DNA of 64,000 bases from Actinomycetaceae bacterium (lineage in GTDB: Bacteria > Actinomycetota > Actinomycetes > Actinomycetales > Actinomycetaceae), in the NCBI GenBank assembly GCA_030537615.1, contig JAUNVP010000001.1, positions 248,001 through 312,000 on the forward strand, in the 5' to 3' direction. Below are positions 1-9,798 of this stretch, in pieces. The notes below the pieces were generated by a model. The model made no database searches and had not been told where the DNA came from. It saw only the letters and a list, made by a program, of their open reading frames with translations. The first letter of the stretch is position 1. Each line of letters opens with the position of its first letter. The position numbers and the translations under genes were made by a program.

Positions 1-2034
1 TACTTTGTCCCATTCAAGACCTTTCGCCTGGTGAATCGTCATGATGCGAACGACGTGATCATCGACATCAAAATCGGGTGCGGTGAGTCCTTGTTCGGCG
101 TCAATAGCGGTATCGATCCAGTCGATGAAACCATCAAGGGTGGCGAATATTGTTTCCTGTTCAAAAGATGCTGCGACATCGATGAATGCGTCGATTGCTT
201 CCATTGCCGCATTGCCCGTAGGATCCGCTTTCGTTTCAATGTCGATAGCGAAGATTCGCACGCACGCCGAAACAACGTATGTGATTGGCTGGTCAAGAAT
301 CGCCCGCAACTGTCGAAGGCGCTGTGACAGGAGACGAACGCGTTGATCAGCCCGAGCGGAAAACCCTGGACCGGCCCCATGACCCCAACCAATCGGAGGC
401 GGATTGTCGATGGCATCAATGAGAAAACCACCGCGCGATTGAGCATTGGCTGACCGCCTTTTGTGAAGCTCGCTAGCCCAGGTGTGGAGATGCACCAAAT
501 CTGTTGCGGACAAGTCGAGATTAGCCAATAGACGCATTGCCGACGGCCCGTGATCAGGGCGCAAACAGGCGGTGATAGCAGCTCGGATGTCAGCAATTGC
601 CGGCTGGGTGACCAGTCCTCCGAGTCCTATGACGACCGCTTCGATGTCGTGGCGAACACACGCCTCTAACATGGGAATAAAGTGACGTCGGTTGCGTGCG
701 AGAATCCCGAAGGTTTGCCGCTTCACTGAGCGAGAACCTGATTGTCCGGTGGCTTGGAGTTCCTTGTTTCTCTTCTCGTCCTCGGTCTGCCATTTCTTCA
801 CGGCGCGAGCGACAAGTTCGTAGGCGTCGTCTTCGTTCTCCGGATATACATATGTGATCGTGCCTGAGCCCGGAACGTGTGAATCACTGGGATTCAGCGC
901 TTTGATCTCCAAACGCCCGAGAGAAGAGTCGGACAGCGGTCGAGCAATCTCATTGGCGGCTTCGAGAATACGCGGCTGGTTACGCCAGGCGTAGGTCAAA
1001 TGGAGAGTGCGTCCAACAGATTCGGGGTCAAAGTGATCGAGGAAGGTCGCTAACGAAGCGGAGGACGCACCGCGCCAACCGTAAATCGCTTGATTGGGAT
1101 CACCGACTGCGGTAACAGCGCCCTGTTTGAACAAGCCTGACAATAGATCCATCTGCCCCACCGACGTATCTTGGAACTCGTCAAGAAGGACAGCATCGTA
1201 GTTGCCGCGAATATCAGTTGCCACATCAGGGTGCTCTTTGACTAGTTGACGGGCGAACACGAGTTGATCCGCGAAATCGACTATGGCCTCGTCTCGCTTA
1301 TATCGGCGGTACTCGGCAATAGGACCGAGGAGCAACCGTTGTTCCTGCGCTCCTGCAAGCCATTTCGCCGCCGGCCCCGCCAGAGATTTCATTCGACCGT
1401 CCGCGGGAGCTGCTTCGAGAGCGGTGATGACCTCGTCCAGGAGTTTGTCGGCTTCGTCGAGTTCAACGTCGTGATCCGCGAGCGCCGCGGAAAGAGATAG
1501 CGCATCATCGCGGATAGTGGAGGCTGCTTTTTCAGGTAACTCACCGGTATAGGTGGAGAGAATCTGCTCCATGATCTGCCACGCTGCGGCATCGGTGATG
1601 AGCCTGGCGTTCGGGTCGATTCCAAGTAACAATCCATATTCGCGCAGAATTGACGACGCAAAAGCGTTGTAGGTCGAAACGTTGACTCCACCGGCGAACC
1701 AAGGGGTTTGAGATGCCGATGGTATGAGGCCAGCATTAACCAGCTGCATGATTCGCACCCGCAAGCGTGAAGCAAGTTCACCGGCCGCCTTGCGCGTGAA
1801 GGTCAAACCCAGTATGCGATCGGGCGGAAAGCCATAGTTGGCAATCAGCCACAGCACGCGAAGCGACATTGTTTCAGTCTTCCCCGATCCCGCTCCAGCG
1901 ACCACGAGGTGCGGAGTGAGGGGCGCTTCAATAACCGCTTCTTGTTCATCCGAAACCACGAGTTGTCGGCCACCCGACACGTGGGCATTCAGTGTTTCAA
2001 CGAGGGTCCGAGCTGAAATGCGTGAAGTGGTCAT
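1..2034 (-). CDS. adnB: AdnB-like ATP-dependent helicase-nuclease subunit (3' end outside window)
   Basis: UvrD/RecB-family motor subunit; in actinobacteria such a gene directly follows adnA and the two products form the AdnAB machine that resects double-strand breaks. About 678 codons are inside the window, reading leftwards off position 1. Visible motor motifs are Walker A GAGSGKT (around 1888-1908), Walker B DEFQDT (near 1175), GDPNQAIYGWRG (near 1100) and the late helicase motif TIHQAKGLEWD at the very edge. The RecB-type nuclease domain expected at the C-terminus would lie outside. The ATG at 2034 overlaps the TGA of the upstream helicase gene (ATGA), so the two are translationally coupled. 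The assignment to AdnB rather than a generic UvrD helicase is inferred from gene order. Confidence 0.85.
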   Translation of the reverse strand, partial: MTTSRISARTLVETLNAHVSGGRQLVVSDEQEAVIEAPLTPHLVVAGAGSGKTETMSLRVLWLIANYGFPPDRILGLTFTRKAAGELASRLRVRIMQLVNAGLIPSASQTPWFAGGVNVSTYNAFASSILREYGLLLGIDPNARLITDAAAWQIMEQILSTYTGELPEKAASTIRDDALSLSAALADHDVELDEADKLLDEVITALEAAPADGRMKSLAGPAAKWLAGAQEQRLLLGPIAEYRRYKRDEAIVDFADQLVFARQLVKEHPDVATDIRGNYDAVLLDEFQDTSVGQMDLLSGLFKQGAVTAVGDPNQAIYGWRGASSASLATFLDHFDPESVGRTLHLTYAWRNQPRILEAANEIARPLSDSSLGRLEIKALNPSDSHVPGSGTITYVYPENEDDAYELVARAVKKWQTEDEKRNKELQATGQSGSRSVKRQTFGILARNRRHFIPMLEACVRHDIEAVVIGLGGLVTQPAIADIRAAITACLRPDHGPSAMRLLANLDLSATDLVHLHTWASELHKRRSANAQSRGGFLIDAIDNPPPIGWGHGAGPGFSARADQRVRLLSQRLRQLRAILDQPITYVVSACVRIFAIDIETKADPTGNAAMEAIDAFIDVAASFEQETIFATLDGFIDWIDTAIDAEQGLTAPDFDVDDHVVRIMTIHQAKGLEWDKV

Positions 2035-5000
2035 TCAATTGCCCTCAATCCTTCATCTCGTGCCGGACACAGGTGAACTACCGGACATGTCCGACACTCT
2101 GTGGTAATAATCGCCGCGTATTCCGGGCCTTGCGCAAGCGTTGCCGCCTGCGCAATGGTTTCTTCTACCATTGCCAGGCGTTCGTTGGCACTATCGCTAC
2201 CGGAAAATATACTCGACTGATTGAATTTCTCGGGAGATTTATGAGCGAGTGCGAGGAGACGAGCTCCCTGAACGTTGAATCCCAACCGGTTGAGTGCGTA
2301 CTGGTAGAGCAGAAGCTGAAGATGAGTCTCGGTACCCTTTTGCGAACCTGGCCGGCCTGTTTTAATGTCGGTGATTCGCACGCCCCCATCGACGCTTTCA
2401 ATGCGGTCGATTTTCCCAGTAATAATCGCATTGTCGAGTTCGACGCGCACGCCGTACTCCGTTTCGACTTCGCAATCAGGACCGAGATGCTGGAAGTACT
2501 CCCCCATGCGTTGCACTTTTTCGCGAGTCTCCGCATAGAACTTTTGGCCCAACGAGCTCGTGCGATCAAACTCGTTGTCATCCCAACGTTCATCAAGTTC
2601 ATTCAGTAATGTCTGCGGATCTCCGTGAGGGAATTCCTCGGCAATGTCATGGACGAGGGTTCCGATGGTGCTCGCGTCTCCAGACGGTACATCGCCGCCG
2701 TGCTTTGTCATGAACCAGCGCGCTGGACAGGTCAAAAGTACTTCAATCGCTGACGGAGACAGTCGCGGTCGATCATCTGTCGGCCCAACGGCCGTCATTC
2801 CACCGACACCCGACCATGTCATCGGGTCTGCCTCACGCATCCCTTCGTTCGCCATCAGTGCCAGTAGCTCACCAGCCAATCGCTGATGTTCGGGGGCTTG
2901 GTGCGGTGCGGTCAAAATGTAGCGAAGCCGCGCAATGAGGGAACGTGTATCGACACCCGGTGGAACCTGCGTTGTTGGCACTCCCCCGCTTTCGTCAATG
3001 TCCATTCCCATCAGCGTCGCGCACAAATCGACAAATGAGGACGGGGCAAGGTCCTCGGTACGGCAGGCAGTGACCGTTAAGTACTGACGTGCCCGTGACA
3101 CTGCGGCGGCGAACATACGTAGCTCTTCATTGAGAGCGCTGCGACGCATCGCCATCATCGTGTTACCACCGCGAGCTAAGTCGGAGACGTCCAGTGAACC
3201 GTTCGCGACCTCAGTAATCTCGCCCGCGCGTGACAGTCGATCACGAAGTGTCAAGTTCGGCCATGAACCGTCCTGCACGCCGCTGACGAACACGATGGGC
3301 CACTGTTTACCCACCGATTGCGCCGCAGTAAGGACGTGGACGCCGGTTGGTCTTTGACCGCCGATGGCGAGGTTGTCGGTCGGCAGAGTCTCCGCGCGTA
3401 GCTCAGCGGCAAATTCCCGCGCTGTTCCCCCAGGATTTCGTTGCTGCCATACATCCGCCGTCCGCATCAGCGAAATCACCGCATCAAGGCGTTCATCGTA
3501 CAGTGCGGATTCCGCCTCGTTAACTAACGCGGCACGTACCCATGCTGTTTCAACGCCGGCCGCCTCCCATAATGACCACAGCGCGCGCTGAGGGTCGTCT
3601 CCAGCCGCGGTCCGTCCCACTTCGATGAGGTCGAGTGCAGCGACCAAACCTCGCACACACGGATCGAGTGCCTGTTGAGTAATTCTCTCGCGCAGTTCGT
3701 CCGACCCGTCTAGATTTTTCCATCTGTCGCGCAATTGCGAGGCAAACTCACTGAGCGATGTGGTCTGAATGTCCGGAGCGCAGGCCGCAATTAACCGGTG
3801 AAGCTCGAGTAGGTTGACACCCACATACGGACTTGCCATGAGAGTTCGAAACAGTGTGGAGGGAGTCTCTTCTGCATGATCTACCAGCAGAGCAAGAAGG
3901 GTGGATGTTACCGGTTCTCCAGCGTAGTTGATTGCTCGGCGCAGGCTCGTCGTTTCTATCCCGTGACGCATGAGTGCGAAACGAACTCGGTTTACTTCAC
4001 TACTGGAGCGAACGATCACGGCCATATCTGAGAGTGAAAACTGCTCGCGTGAGAGTTGGCGGCGGCGGATCTCATGTGCGATCGCCGTGATTTCTTGCGA
4101 TCGTGAACCATACACTCTCACCGCCAGTCCGGCGGTATCTTCGCGTGCATCGACCGCTCCGAAGGAGCGGCGCTTGGCACTTCCCGTCACTGTGATGCGG
4201 TTGGTTATTCCCTGCACGACTCGACGCAAAGCAAGCGAACCGCGGTACGTTGGTCCGAGCTCGTAGACGGAAGCGTCGAGGGCACGTTGGAGGCGGCCAT
4301 CAAGATGTGGTTCACCGCCGCGGTAGGTTGCCACAGCGACATCGGGATCGGCGGTGGCGATAATGCGACTCCCTGCTTCGGCCAGTGCCGATAACAGCGT
4401 GAGCGTTGCCCCGGTGCAGTCGTGTAAATCGTCAACGACTACGGCATATGGCACGGTCAATGGGGCGTGAACGTCTTCTGTCGTCGCCCGATCATTCCAC
4501 TGTCGGATGAGATTTCCAGCCTGCTCTTGTAATTGTGGCGCACTGAGAAGAGCGGGCCTGTCTGCGGCACCGAGCGCGACCGGCGAAGAATCCCACACCT
4601 CCATGAGGTCGGCACCCGCCTGCCACATTTCTCGTCCGGAGCGCTCCCCCATCAGGCGCAACATATCCGCATCCCAACCGGCTTCGCGCGCGCGTGCCAA
4701 AAGATTGCGTAGCTCCATACGGAACGCTGGTAGAGCCGTCACGTCCTCCGTGATCCATTCGGGCCATTCGATTTGGCGCCCCCGAATGATGTCTGCCAGT
4801 TCCGCGTCTTCTTGGGCTCCGGTGAGTAGCTGGGGCGCTAACCGAGGCTGCTCGCGCTCGCAGTTCCACGCCGAGGTGTAGTCAAAAGCCAGGGCAACGG
4901 GAGTACGCACCGGACGCACTACTCCCGGAAGGAGCTGTTCCGCGAAAGGTTGGACGAGATCCACGCGTAGCCGGTCAGCAGCCAGTATGAGTACCGGGTT

Positions 5001-5246
5001 ATCGACCGGAGTCGGATTACGCTTGTGCAGTTCATGCGCGAGCATAAGAGCCGTCAACGTCCGGCCCGATCCAGGGCATCCGAGAATGATTGCGTGCCGA
5101 CCACTGCCGTGAGCGGAGGGATCAATGATTGCTTTGACAATGCTCTGTTGCCGAGCATCGAGTGGTGGAAGGGTAGCCGCCTGCGCACCTAAACGTAGGC
5201 GAATACTCGTATCATGCGGGGCGGAGTTGATCCCTTGTTCTTCCAT
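2031..5246 (-). CDS. adnA: AdnA-like helicase-nuclease subunit
   Basis: 1071-residue UvrD-like motor fused to a C-terminal PD-(D/E)XK nuclease, the size and layout of actinobacterial AdnA, partner of AdnB in break resection. The P-loop near residue 56 reads GCPGSGRT, with Arg62 where the ATP-binding Lys is expected, so this motor may be weak or inactive. The nuclease part shows GKIDRI followed by DIKTG and a Q-L-L-L-Y-Q motif. Cysteines at LTCPARW and at CRTCPVVHLC near the C-terminus have the spacing of an AddB-type 4Fe-4S cluster. It is first in an operon with the AdnB-like gene through a 4-nt stop-start overlap. ATG start at 5246; the DUF3107 gene lies divergently upstream, as in other actinobacteria. 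Confidence 0.87.
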   Translation of the reverse strand: MEEQGINSAPHDTSIRLRLGAQAATLPPLDARQQSIVKAIIDPSAHGSGRHAIILGCPGSGRTLTALMLAHELHKRNPTPVDNPVLILAADRLRVDLVQPFAEQLLPGVVRPVRTPVALAFDYTSAWNCEREQPRLAPQLLTGAQEDAELADIIRGRQIEWPEWITEDVTALPAFRMELRNLLARAREAGWDADMLRLMGERSGREMWQAGADLMEVWDSSPVALGAADRPALLSAPQLQEQAGNLIRQWNDRATTEDVHAPLTVPYAVVVDDLHDCTGATLTLLSALAEAGSRIIATADPDVAVATYRGGEPHLDGRLQRALDASVYELGPTYRGSLALRRVVQGITNRITVTGSAKRRSFGAVDAREDTAGLAVRVYGSRSQEITAIAHEIRRRQLSREQFSLSDMAVIVRSSSEVNRVRFALMRHGIETTSLRRAINYAGEPVTSTLLALLVDHAEETPSTLFRTLMASPYVGVNLLELHRLIAACAPDIQTTSLSEFASQLRDRWKNLDGSDELRERITQQALDPCVRGLVAALDLIEVGRTAAGDDPQRALWSLWEAAGVETAWVRAALVNEAESALYDERLDAVISLMRTADVWQQRNPGGTAREFAAELRAETLPTDNLAIGGQRPTGVHVLTAAQSVGKQWPIVFVSGVQDGSWPNLTLRDRLSRAGEITEVANGSLDVSDLARGGNTMMAMRRSALNEELRMFAAAVSRARQYLTVTACRTEDLAPSSFVDLCATLMGMDIDESGGVPTTQVPPGVDTRSLIARLRYILTAPHQAPEHQRLAGELLALMANEGMREADPMTWSGVGGMTAVGPTDDRPRLSPSAIEVLLTCPARWFMTKHGGDVPSGDASTIGTLVHDIAEEFPHGDPQTLLNELDERWDDNEFDRTSSLGQKFYAETREKVQRMGEYFQHLGPDCEVETEYGVRVELDNAIITGKIDRIESVDGGVRITDIKTGRPGSQKGTETHLQLLLYQYALNRLGFNVQGARLLALAHKSPEKFNQSSIFSGSDSANERLAMVEETIAQAATLAQGPEYAAIITTECRTCPVVHLCPARDEGLRAIE

Positions 5247-5352
5247 GTTGTCATTTCATCACACGCCACCGACATCTTCTCCTTCTCCACTTCGCATCGG
5301 CATGTCCTGCGACCTACCATGAGAGCAGATAATTCACTCTCAAGGAGAAACA

Positions 5353-5577
5353 ATGAACATCACCATCGGAATTAGCGGTATTACGCGAGAGATTCGTATT
5401 GAGGTCGATATCGAGGAGGACGCGCTCTTTACTGCCGTTAACCAAGCAATCGATTCGAACACTCCACTCCAGTTGACAGACACAAAGGGACGCAAGTTAC
5501 TCATTCCAGCGCACCAGCTCGGATACATCATGGTGTCTGATGAGAAGCCTCGTCCCGTCGGTTTCACCGTGGCCTAG
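5353..5577 (+). CDS. DUF3107 small protein
   Basis: 74-residue soluble protein of the DUF3107 family (mycobacterial Rv3208A/TB9.4 type), function unknown. It begins MNITIGISGITREI, is rich in beta-forming and acidic residues in its first half, and ends with the family-typical stretch around IPAHQLGYI. A strong Shine-Dalgarno (AAGGAGA) sits 6 nt before the ATG. It is divergent from the AdnA/AdnB pair and convergent with the MiaE-like gene, a neighbourhood also seen in mycobacteria, which supports the call more than length alone would. A long palindromic terminator follows. Confidence 0.85.
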   Translation: MNITIGISGITREIRIEVDIEEDALFTAVNQAIDSNTPLQLTDTKGRKLLIPAHQLGYIMVSDEKPRPVGFTVA

Positions 5578-5591
5578 TCCGGTAGAGCAAC

Positions 5592-5635
5592 ACGGACGAA
5601 TGCGCACTCTCACATGAGAGTGCGCATTCGTCCGT
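5592..5635. terminator. Bidirectional intrinsic terminator
   Basis: Perfect inverted repeat of 21 nt per arm (5592-5612 and 5615-5635) with a 2-nt centre, lying between the convergent DUF3107 and MiaE-like genes. Seen directly; the termination role is inferred from position. Confidence 0.8.
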
Positions 5636-5665
5636 CTATCTTGACTCGCCTTACTGGCCGACTAA

Positions 5666-6286
5666 CTAGGCCAGGAGGTTGATGTCGGCAAGACGTTGCT
5701 TATGTGCATGTGACAGTCTTTCCATCAGCGCATCGGGATCGGCACTGCCTGCTAGTTCAGGATTGGTGAACATGAAAGCTCGCACGAGGCCGAGAGCTTC
5801 TCCACCGACTCTGCGCGTCCACAGCGACAGCCGGGCACGAAGTTGTTCGTCATCGTTCGTGTAGGGTGCCAAACGGTTGCGGACCCATTCCCCGTGACCA
5901 AAATCAGTCACTTCTTCGGCTAACTCGTTTTCACCCACCGCGCGAGCCACTTCACGCAGTGCATCGGTGAATATTCCCACCGTCACGTAGGTTTTGGTGA
6001 GCCTTTCCCACCACGTCGTTGGACGAGTCCGCGCATCGAGGTCGTCGAGGATACCCTCATATCTGCGAACCTCATTGAGAAGATCAACATCGGATACCTG
6101 CGCCCGCTTCTCAATCCGCTCAAAAATCTTCCACGCTTGTCCGGACATTCTCGCCATGTCAATGTGTTCGAATGTTTTCGGAGCTTGATCAGCATCTTTT
6201 GCCAGTCGCGCCTGCGCGGACACCGCAGCGTATGCGGATAGACCGAGTAGCTGGTTTACCGGCGAACCGGTGCTCTCGTCAGTCAA
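5666..6286 (-). CDS. Ferritin-like-fold protein, MiaE-type tRNA hydroxylase family
   Basis: 206-residue, mainly helical protein resembling the actinobacterial MiaE_2/ferritin-like family found beside DUF3107 and the DEAD helicase. Members are related to tRNA-(ms2io6A) hydroxylase, a di-iron enzyme that modifies adenosine 37, but activity of this branch is unproven. Visible landmarks are the alternating helices around AYAAVSAQARLAKDAD, the tryptophan-rich TTWWERLTKTYVTVGIF segment and an E-x-x-D-x-G-H element near residue 130. The reading frame opens with TTG at 6284-6286, preceded by GGAGAG at a proper distance, so TTG is taken as the start. It is transcribed towards the shared terminator with DUF3107. 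Confidence 0.75.
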   Translation of the reverse strand: MTDESTGSPVNQLLGLSAYAAVSAQARLAKDADQAPKTFEHIDMARMSGQAWKIFERIEKRAQVSDVDLLNEVRRYEGILDDLDARTRPTTWWERLTKTYVTVGIFTDALREVARAVGENELAEEVTDFGHGEWVRNRLAPYTNDDEQLRARLSLWTRRVGGEALGLVRAFMFTNPELAGSADPDALMERLSHAHKQRLADINLLA

Positions 6287-6629
6287 CTAACTCTCCTTCA
6301 CCTATGGGGCTACAACAACGCCGTTGAAGCAATCATGTTTATCCTAGTTGCTTCCGTAGCGAGCGGACACGCCATGTATGGGAAGTCACGTTGCAGACGT
6401 GGCCTTGACCTCATTCCCACCGGCTTTCCGGTATTTTTCTGGCGATTGATCGTGAAGCGGCTAGACTGTCCCTAGACCGGTCGCACGGGATTTCATTGAG
6501 TTCAGTTGACTTGTTCACACGCCCTCGGGCGTAGGTAATGCGCGATCGGCACCGTAGTGCGGCACTGTTTGTCAGACGCGAGTTCGTTTGGAACTTGCCC
6601 GGTTCCGCGCAGAAAGATCGAAAATACCT
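6287..6629. other. Intergenic region between divergent MiaE-like and DEAD-helicase genes
   Basis: 343 nt without a convincing gene. It should carry both divergent promoters. TTGTTC at 6511 and GGTAAT at 6534 are spaced 17 nt apart on the plus strand, a weak promoter candidate, and the spacer contains a small inverted repeat (6519-6532). Nothing else is recognisable. Confidence 0.5.
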
Positions 6630-8195
6630 GTGACCACACATGAAAATGAATCACCACAATCGGCAACCTACTCGGCAGCAGTAGTCAATTTGGAGGGCGT
6701 AGAGCTAAAGCCTTCTGACTCGGATGCGACTCCCGACGTGAGTGAAAAGCTCTCACACAATGATTTGCAACAAAAGACTTTCGCCGATTTCGGTGTCGAT
6801 CAACGCCTGTGCGATGCCTTAACCGAACGCGGTATTACCTACCCGTTCCCGATCCAAGCCCTCACCCTTCCGGTGGCACTTGGCCGACGAGACATCATTG
6901 GTCAAGCCAAAACCGGAACCGGTAAAACGCTCGGATTCGGCCTGCCGACACTCACCCACACGATCGAACCGGATGATCCGGACTACGCGACAAAAGTTCC
7001 GTTCCCCGGCCTCCCCCAGGCACTGATCGTGCTTCCCACCCGCGAGTTGTGCAAGCAGGTGGCAAACGACCTGCGTGAGGCCGCCGCACACACGTCGCAT
7101 CGCATCACCGAGATTTACGGTGGAGCGGCATTCGAGCCGCAGGTGAGCCAACTCAAAGAGGGAACGGATATCGTCGTGGGAACTCCCGGGCGACTTATCG
7201 ACCTACTCAAACGACAAATCCTTCGCCTGACAAATGTGTCAACTGTCGTGCTTGATGAGGCCGACGAAATGCTCGACCTGGGATTCTTACCTGATGTCGA
7301 GGTGCTCCTGTCACGAGTTCCTGCTGACCGTCACACCATGCTGTTTTCAGCGACGATGCCTGGCGCCGTTGTTGCACTCGCGCGTCGGTACATGAAGCAA
7401 CCCACTCATATTCGCGCGCAGGACCCTGATGATCAGGGCGCAACGGTTAAGACGACGAAGCAAGTGATCTACCGCTGTCACGCGATGAATAAGATCGAGG
7501 TAGTAGCTCGCATTTTGCAGGCGCGAGAGCGCGGTTTGACGATCATTTTTGCACGCACTAAGCGCACTGCTGCGAATGTTGCGGACGAGTTGGGCTCGCG
7601 CGGTTTCGCTACGGCAGCGCTCCACGGCGACCTCGGCCAGGGCGCGCGCGAACAAGCCATGCGTGCTTTTAGAAACGGTAAGGTCGATGTCCTGGTAGCA
7701 ACGGATGTTGCGGCCCGAGGTATTGATGTGGAGGACGTCACCCACGTCATCAACTACCAGTGCCCGGAAGACGAAAAAGCCTACCTGCACAGGATTGGGC
7801 GCACCGGCCGCGCCGGGGCTTCCGGTACGGCTGTAACTTTTGTCGATTGGGATGATGTGCCTCGCTGGGGTTTGATTTCTAAGGCGCTGGGACTCGGTGT
7901 GCCCGAACCGCTCGAGACGTACCACACCTCCGACCATCTCTTTACCGATCTGGATATTCCGCGTGAGGTAACTGGACGACTGCCCCGATCGCAGCGTACG
8001 CGCGCCGGCCTCGATGCCGAGCGATTTGAAGATGTGTCGGGTAAAGAGGGGCGCGGCCGAGGCCGATCGAATCGGAGTCGTTCCTCTCGGTCGGATGGCC
8101 GCTCCGGCGGCCGCGGTCGGGGGCGTCAAGTCGATGCACCTCGCGGGAAATCACGCCAACGTAAGCGGACACGTCGAAATCGGCCGAACGCATAG
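6630..8195 (+). CDS. rhlE: DEAD/DEAH-box RNA helicase, RhlE-like
   Basis: ATP-dependent RNA helicase expected to act in RNA folding or decay. The core shows the Q motif (FADFGVDQRLCDAL and the following YPFPIQ), motif I QAKTGTGKT, PTREL, TPGR, DEAD (VVLDEADEMLDLGF), SAT (LFSATM), ATDVAARGID and HRIGRTGRAG in normal order. The C-terminus is a basic Arg/Gly/Ser-rich tail suited to RNA binding. The frame is open from a TTG at 6588, but GTG at 6630 gives a more usual N-terminus (VTTHENES...) and is preferred; the ribosome-binding site is weak in both cases. Its place beside the MiaE-like and DUF3107 genes matches mycobacterial rhlE (Rv3211). Confidence 0.9.
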   Translation: MTTHENESPQSATYSAAVVNLEGVELKPSDSDATPDVSEKLSHNDLQQKTFADFGVDQRLCDALTERGITYPFPIQALTLPVALGRRDIIGQAKTGTGKTLGFGLPTLTHTIEPDDPDYATKVPFPGLPQALIVLPTRELCKQVANDLREAAAHTSHRITEIYGGAAFEPQVSQLKEGTDIVVGTPGRLIDLLKRQILRLTNVSTVVLDEADEMLDLGFLPDVEVLLSRVPADRHTMLFSATMPGAVVALARRYMKQPTHIRAQDPDDQGATVKTTKQVIYRCHAMNKIEVVARILQARERGLTIIFARTKRTAANVADELGSRGFATAALHGDLGQGAREQAMRAFRNGKVDVLVATDVAARGIDVEDVTHVINYQCPEDEKAYLHRIGRTGRAGASGTAVTFVDWDDVPRWGLISKALGLGVPEPLETYHTSDHLFTDLDIPREVTGRLPRSQRTRAGLDAERFEDVSGKEGRGRGRSNRSRSSRSDGRSGGRGRGRQVDAPRGKSRQRKRTRRNRPNA

Positions 8196-8245
8196 CGCAG
8201 TGGCACAAAGATTACCTCTGTTCTGTCGTCCTCAAAATGACGCCA

Positions 8246-8875
8246 TTAGACGCTGTGAAGCTGAATGAAATCAAATACCGCGGTTGCCACCATCTGCGTG
8301 GCGATTGCCGCCAGTAATAGACCAGCAATGCGAGATAAGAGCATAATGCCGCCCTCCCCAAGCATGTCGGCGATGAGGACGGAGTAGCGCATCGATAACC
8401 ACATAACCAGGTGCATGATGATAATCGCGGCCGCAATGGCGAGTACCCCGGCAAAGGAACCGGTGGAATTTGATACGGCGACCATCACGGCAACGATTGC
8501 GCCAGGTCCGGCTAGTAGCGGTGTGCCCAGGGGAACGAGTGCGACATTTACGGCCTCACTGTCGGTAACGTCAGGCGTCTGATCTTTTCCTGTGAGGAGT
8601 TCCATCGCTACTAGGAACAGTAGGACGCCGCCCGAGAGCCGCAATGCTTCCACTGAAATCTGCAGGAAATCGAGGATGTATTGCCCGAATAGAGCAAACA
8701 TGATGATAACGGCAAAAGATGTGATTGTCGCTTGGAATGACGCGCGTTGCCGTCCTCCCCGATCCATCCGTGACGTCAGTGCGAGAAAGACGGGAACGTT
8801 GCCCACGGGATCCATGATGACGAACAGTGTCGTAAACAGGGTGAGAAACGTAATCGCGTCAAACCACTGACTCAT
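8246..8875 (-). CDS. MarC family integral membrane protein
   Basis: 209-residue polytopic membrane protein with about six hydrophobic segments, the MarC (UPF0056) size and pattern. Recognisable parts are the N-terminal TLFVIMDPVGNVPVF motif and the GTPLLAGPGAIVAVM element in the second half. The physiological role of MarC proteins is unresolved; an early link with multiple antibiotic resistance was not upheld. The ATG at 8875 overlaps the stop of the upstream PHP gene (ATGA), so they form a two-gene operon. It converges with the DEAD helicase, with no obvious terminator between them. Confidence 0.9.
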   Translation of the reverse strand: MSQWFDAITFLTLFTTLFVIMDPVGNVPVFLALTSRMDRGGRQRASFQATITSFAVIIMFALFGQYILDFLQISVEALRLSGGVLLFLVAMELLTGKDQTPDVTDSEAVNVALVPLGTPLLAGPGAIVAVMVAVSNSTGSFAGVLAIAAAIIIMHLVMWLSMRYSVLIADMLGEGGIMLLSRIAGLLLAAIATQMVATAVFDFIQLHSV

Positions 8876-9720
8876 GGACGGATAACCTCTAGCTTTCCTT
8901 GCTCGACGATTCGAGCGAATTCGTGGGGATCAGTCAGGTTTTCCCCCAGTCGGTTCGGTTTACCGGTTCCGTGGTAGTCCGACGATCCGGTGACAATGAG
9001 ATTGTACGTCTGAGCCAGGTGTTTCATGGCATCGGAATCCTCGACGCTGTGGTCGCGATGATCACATTCGATGCCGGCAAGTCCCGCGTCAATCATGGCC
9101 TCAATAATCTCGAGTTCAAGCACTCTGTTATTCCGCCCGCGAGCGCGCGGATGAGCGATCACCGGGACGCCTCCGGCGGCGCGAATCACCCGCGTTGCCT
9201 CGACGGGATCAGGTGACCAGTGGGGCACATAGTAGGGCCCGGAGGGGTGGAGGGCGCGAATAAAGCACTCGTTTCGGTTTGTGAATGCGCCAACGGCAAC
9301 GAGTGCATCGGCAATATGAGGTCGTCCAATTGGTCCATCTTTCGGAGCATATTGCTGCACCTGTTCCCACGTAATCGGATAATCTGCGCTCAGGTTCTCC
9401 ACCATTTTCTGCGCGCGGGTTGCCCGGGATTCCATCGTTCGCGCGCAGATTGCGACGAGCGTGTCGTCAGCTGGGTCGTGGAGATAGGACAGCAGATGCA
9501 CAGACGTGTCGTGGTGTCGGCAGGTCACTTCCATACCGCGCAGTAGTTTGACACCGGTTGAGGCGACAGCGTGGGCGGCTTCATCCCACCCTGCTGTCGT
9601 ATCGTGATCGGTCAAGCCGATAATATCGAGTCCTGCTTGGGCCGCGGATTCCATGAGTTCAGCGGGGGTTTGTGTTCCGTCGGAAACCGTTGAGTGAGTG
9701 TGGGGGTCGATACGTTTCAT
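8872..9720 (-). CDS. PHP-domain phosphoesterase
   Basis: 282-residue PHP-fold metal-dependent phosphoesterase of the YciV/TrpH-like group, some members of which (E. coli RNase AM) trim RNA 5' ends or hydrolyse 3',5'-nucleoside bisphosphates. Metal ligands are apparent in DPHTHSTVSDG at the N-terminus, LTDHDT near residue 38, a central GRPHIADAL, VIAHPRARG near residue 190 and GSSDYHG near the end. It is the first gene of an operon with marC through a 4-nt overlap and is divergent from pepP. Substrate is not predictable from sequence. Confidence 0.88.
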   Translation of the reverse strand: MKRIDPHTHSTVSDGTQTPAELMESAAQAGLDIIGLTDHDTTAGWDEAAHAVASTGVKLLRGMEVTCRHHDTSVHLLSYLHDPADDTLVAICARTMESRATRAQKMVENLSADYPITWEQVQQYAPKDGPIGRPHIADALVAVGAFTNRNECFIRALHPSGPYYVPHWSPDPVEATRVIRAAGGVPVIAHPRARGRNNRVLELEIIEAMIDAGLAGIECDHRDHSVEDSDAMKHLAQTYNLIVTGSSDYHGTGKPNRLGENLTDPHEFARIVEQGKLEVIRP

Positions 9721-9798
9721 GGTTTTAGGCTACCTGTTCTCATTCGGCTTCTAACTAGTAGAGATGTCTTTTCCCATCGAAAGGGAGACAATAAGAGC

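Noticed and set aside
7347-8129. 260-codon open frame on the minus strand inside the DEAD helicase gene
   Set aside because: It is antisense to clear helicase motifs, its translation has no domain pattern, and it has no ribosome-binding site.
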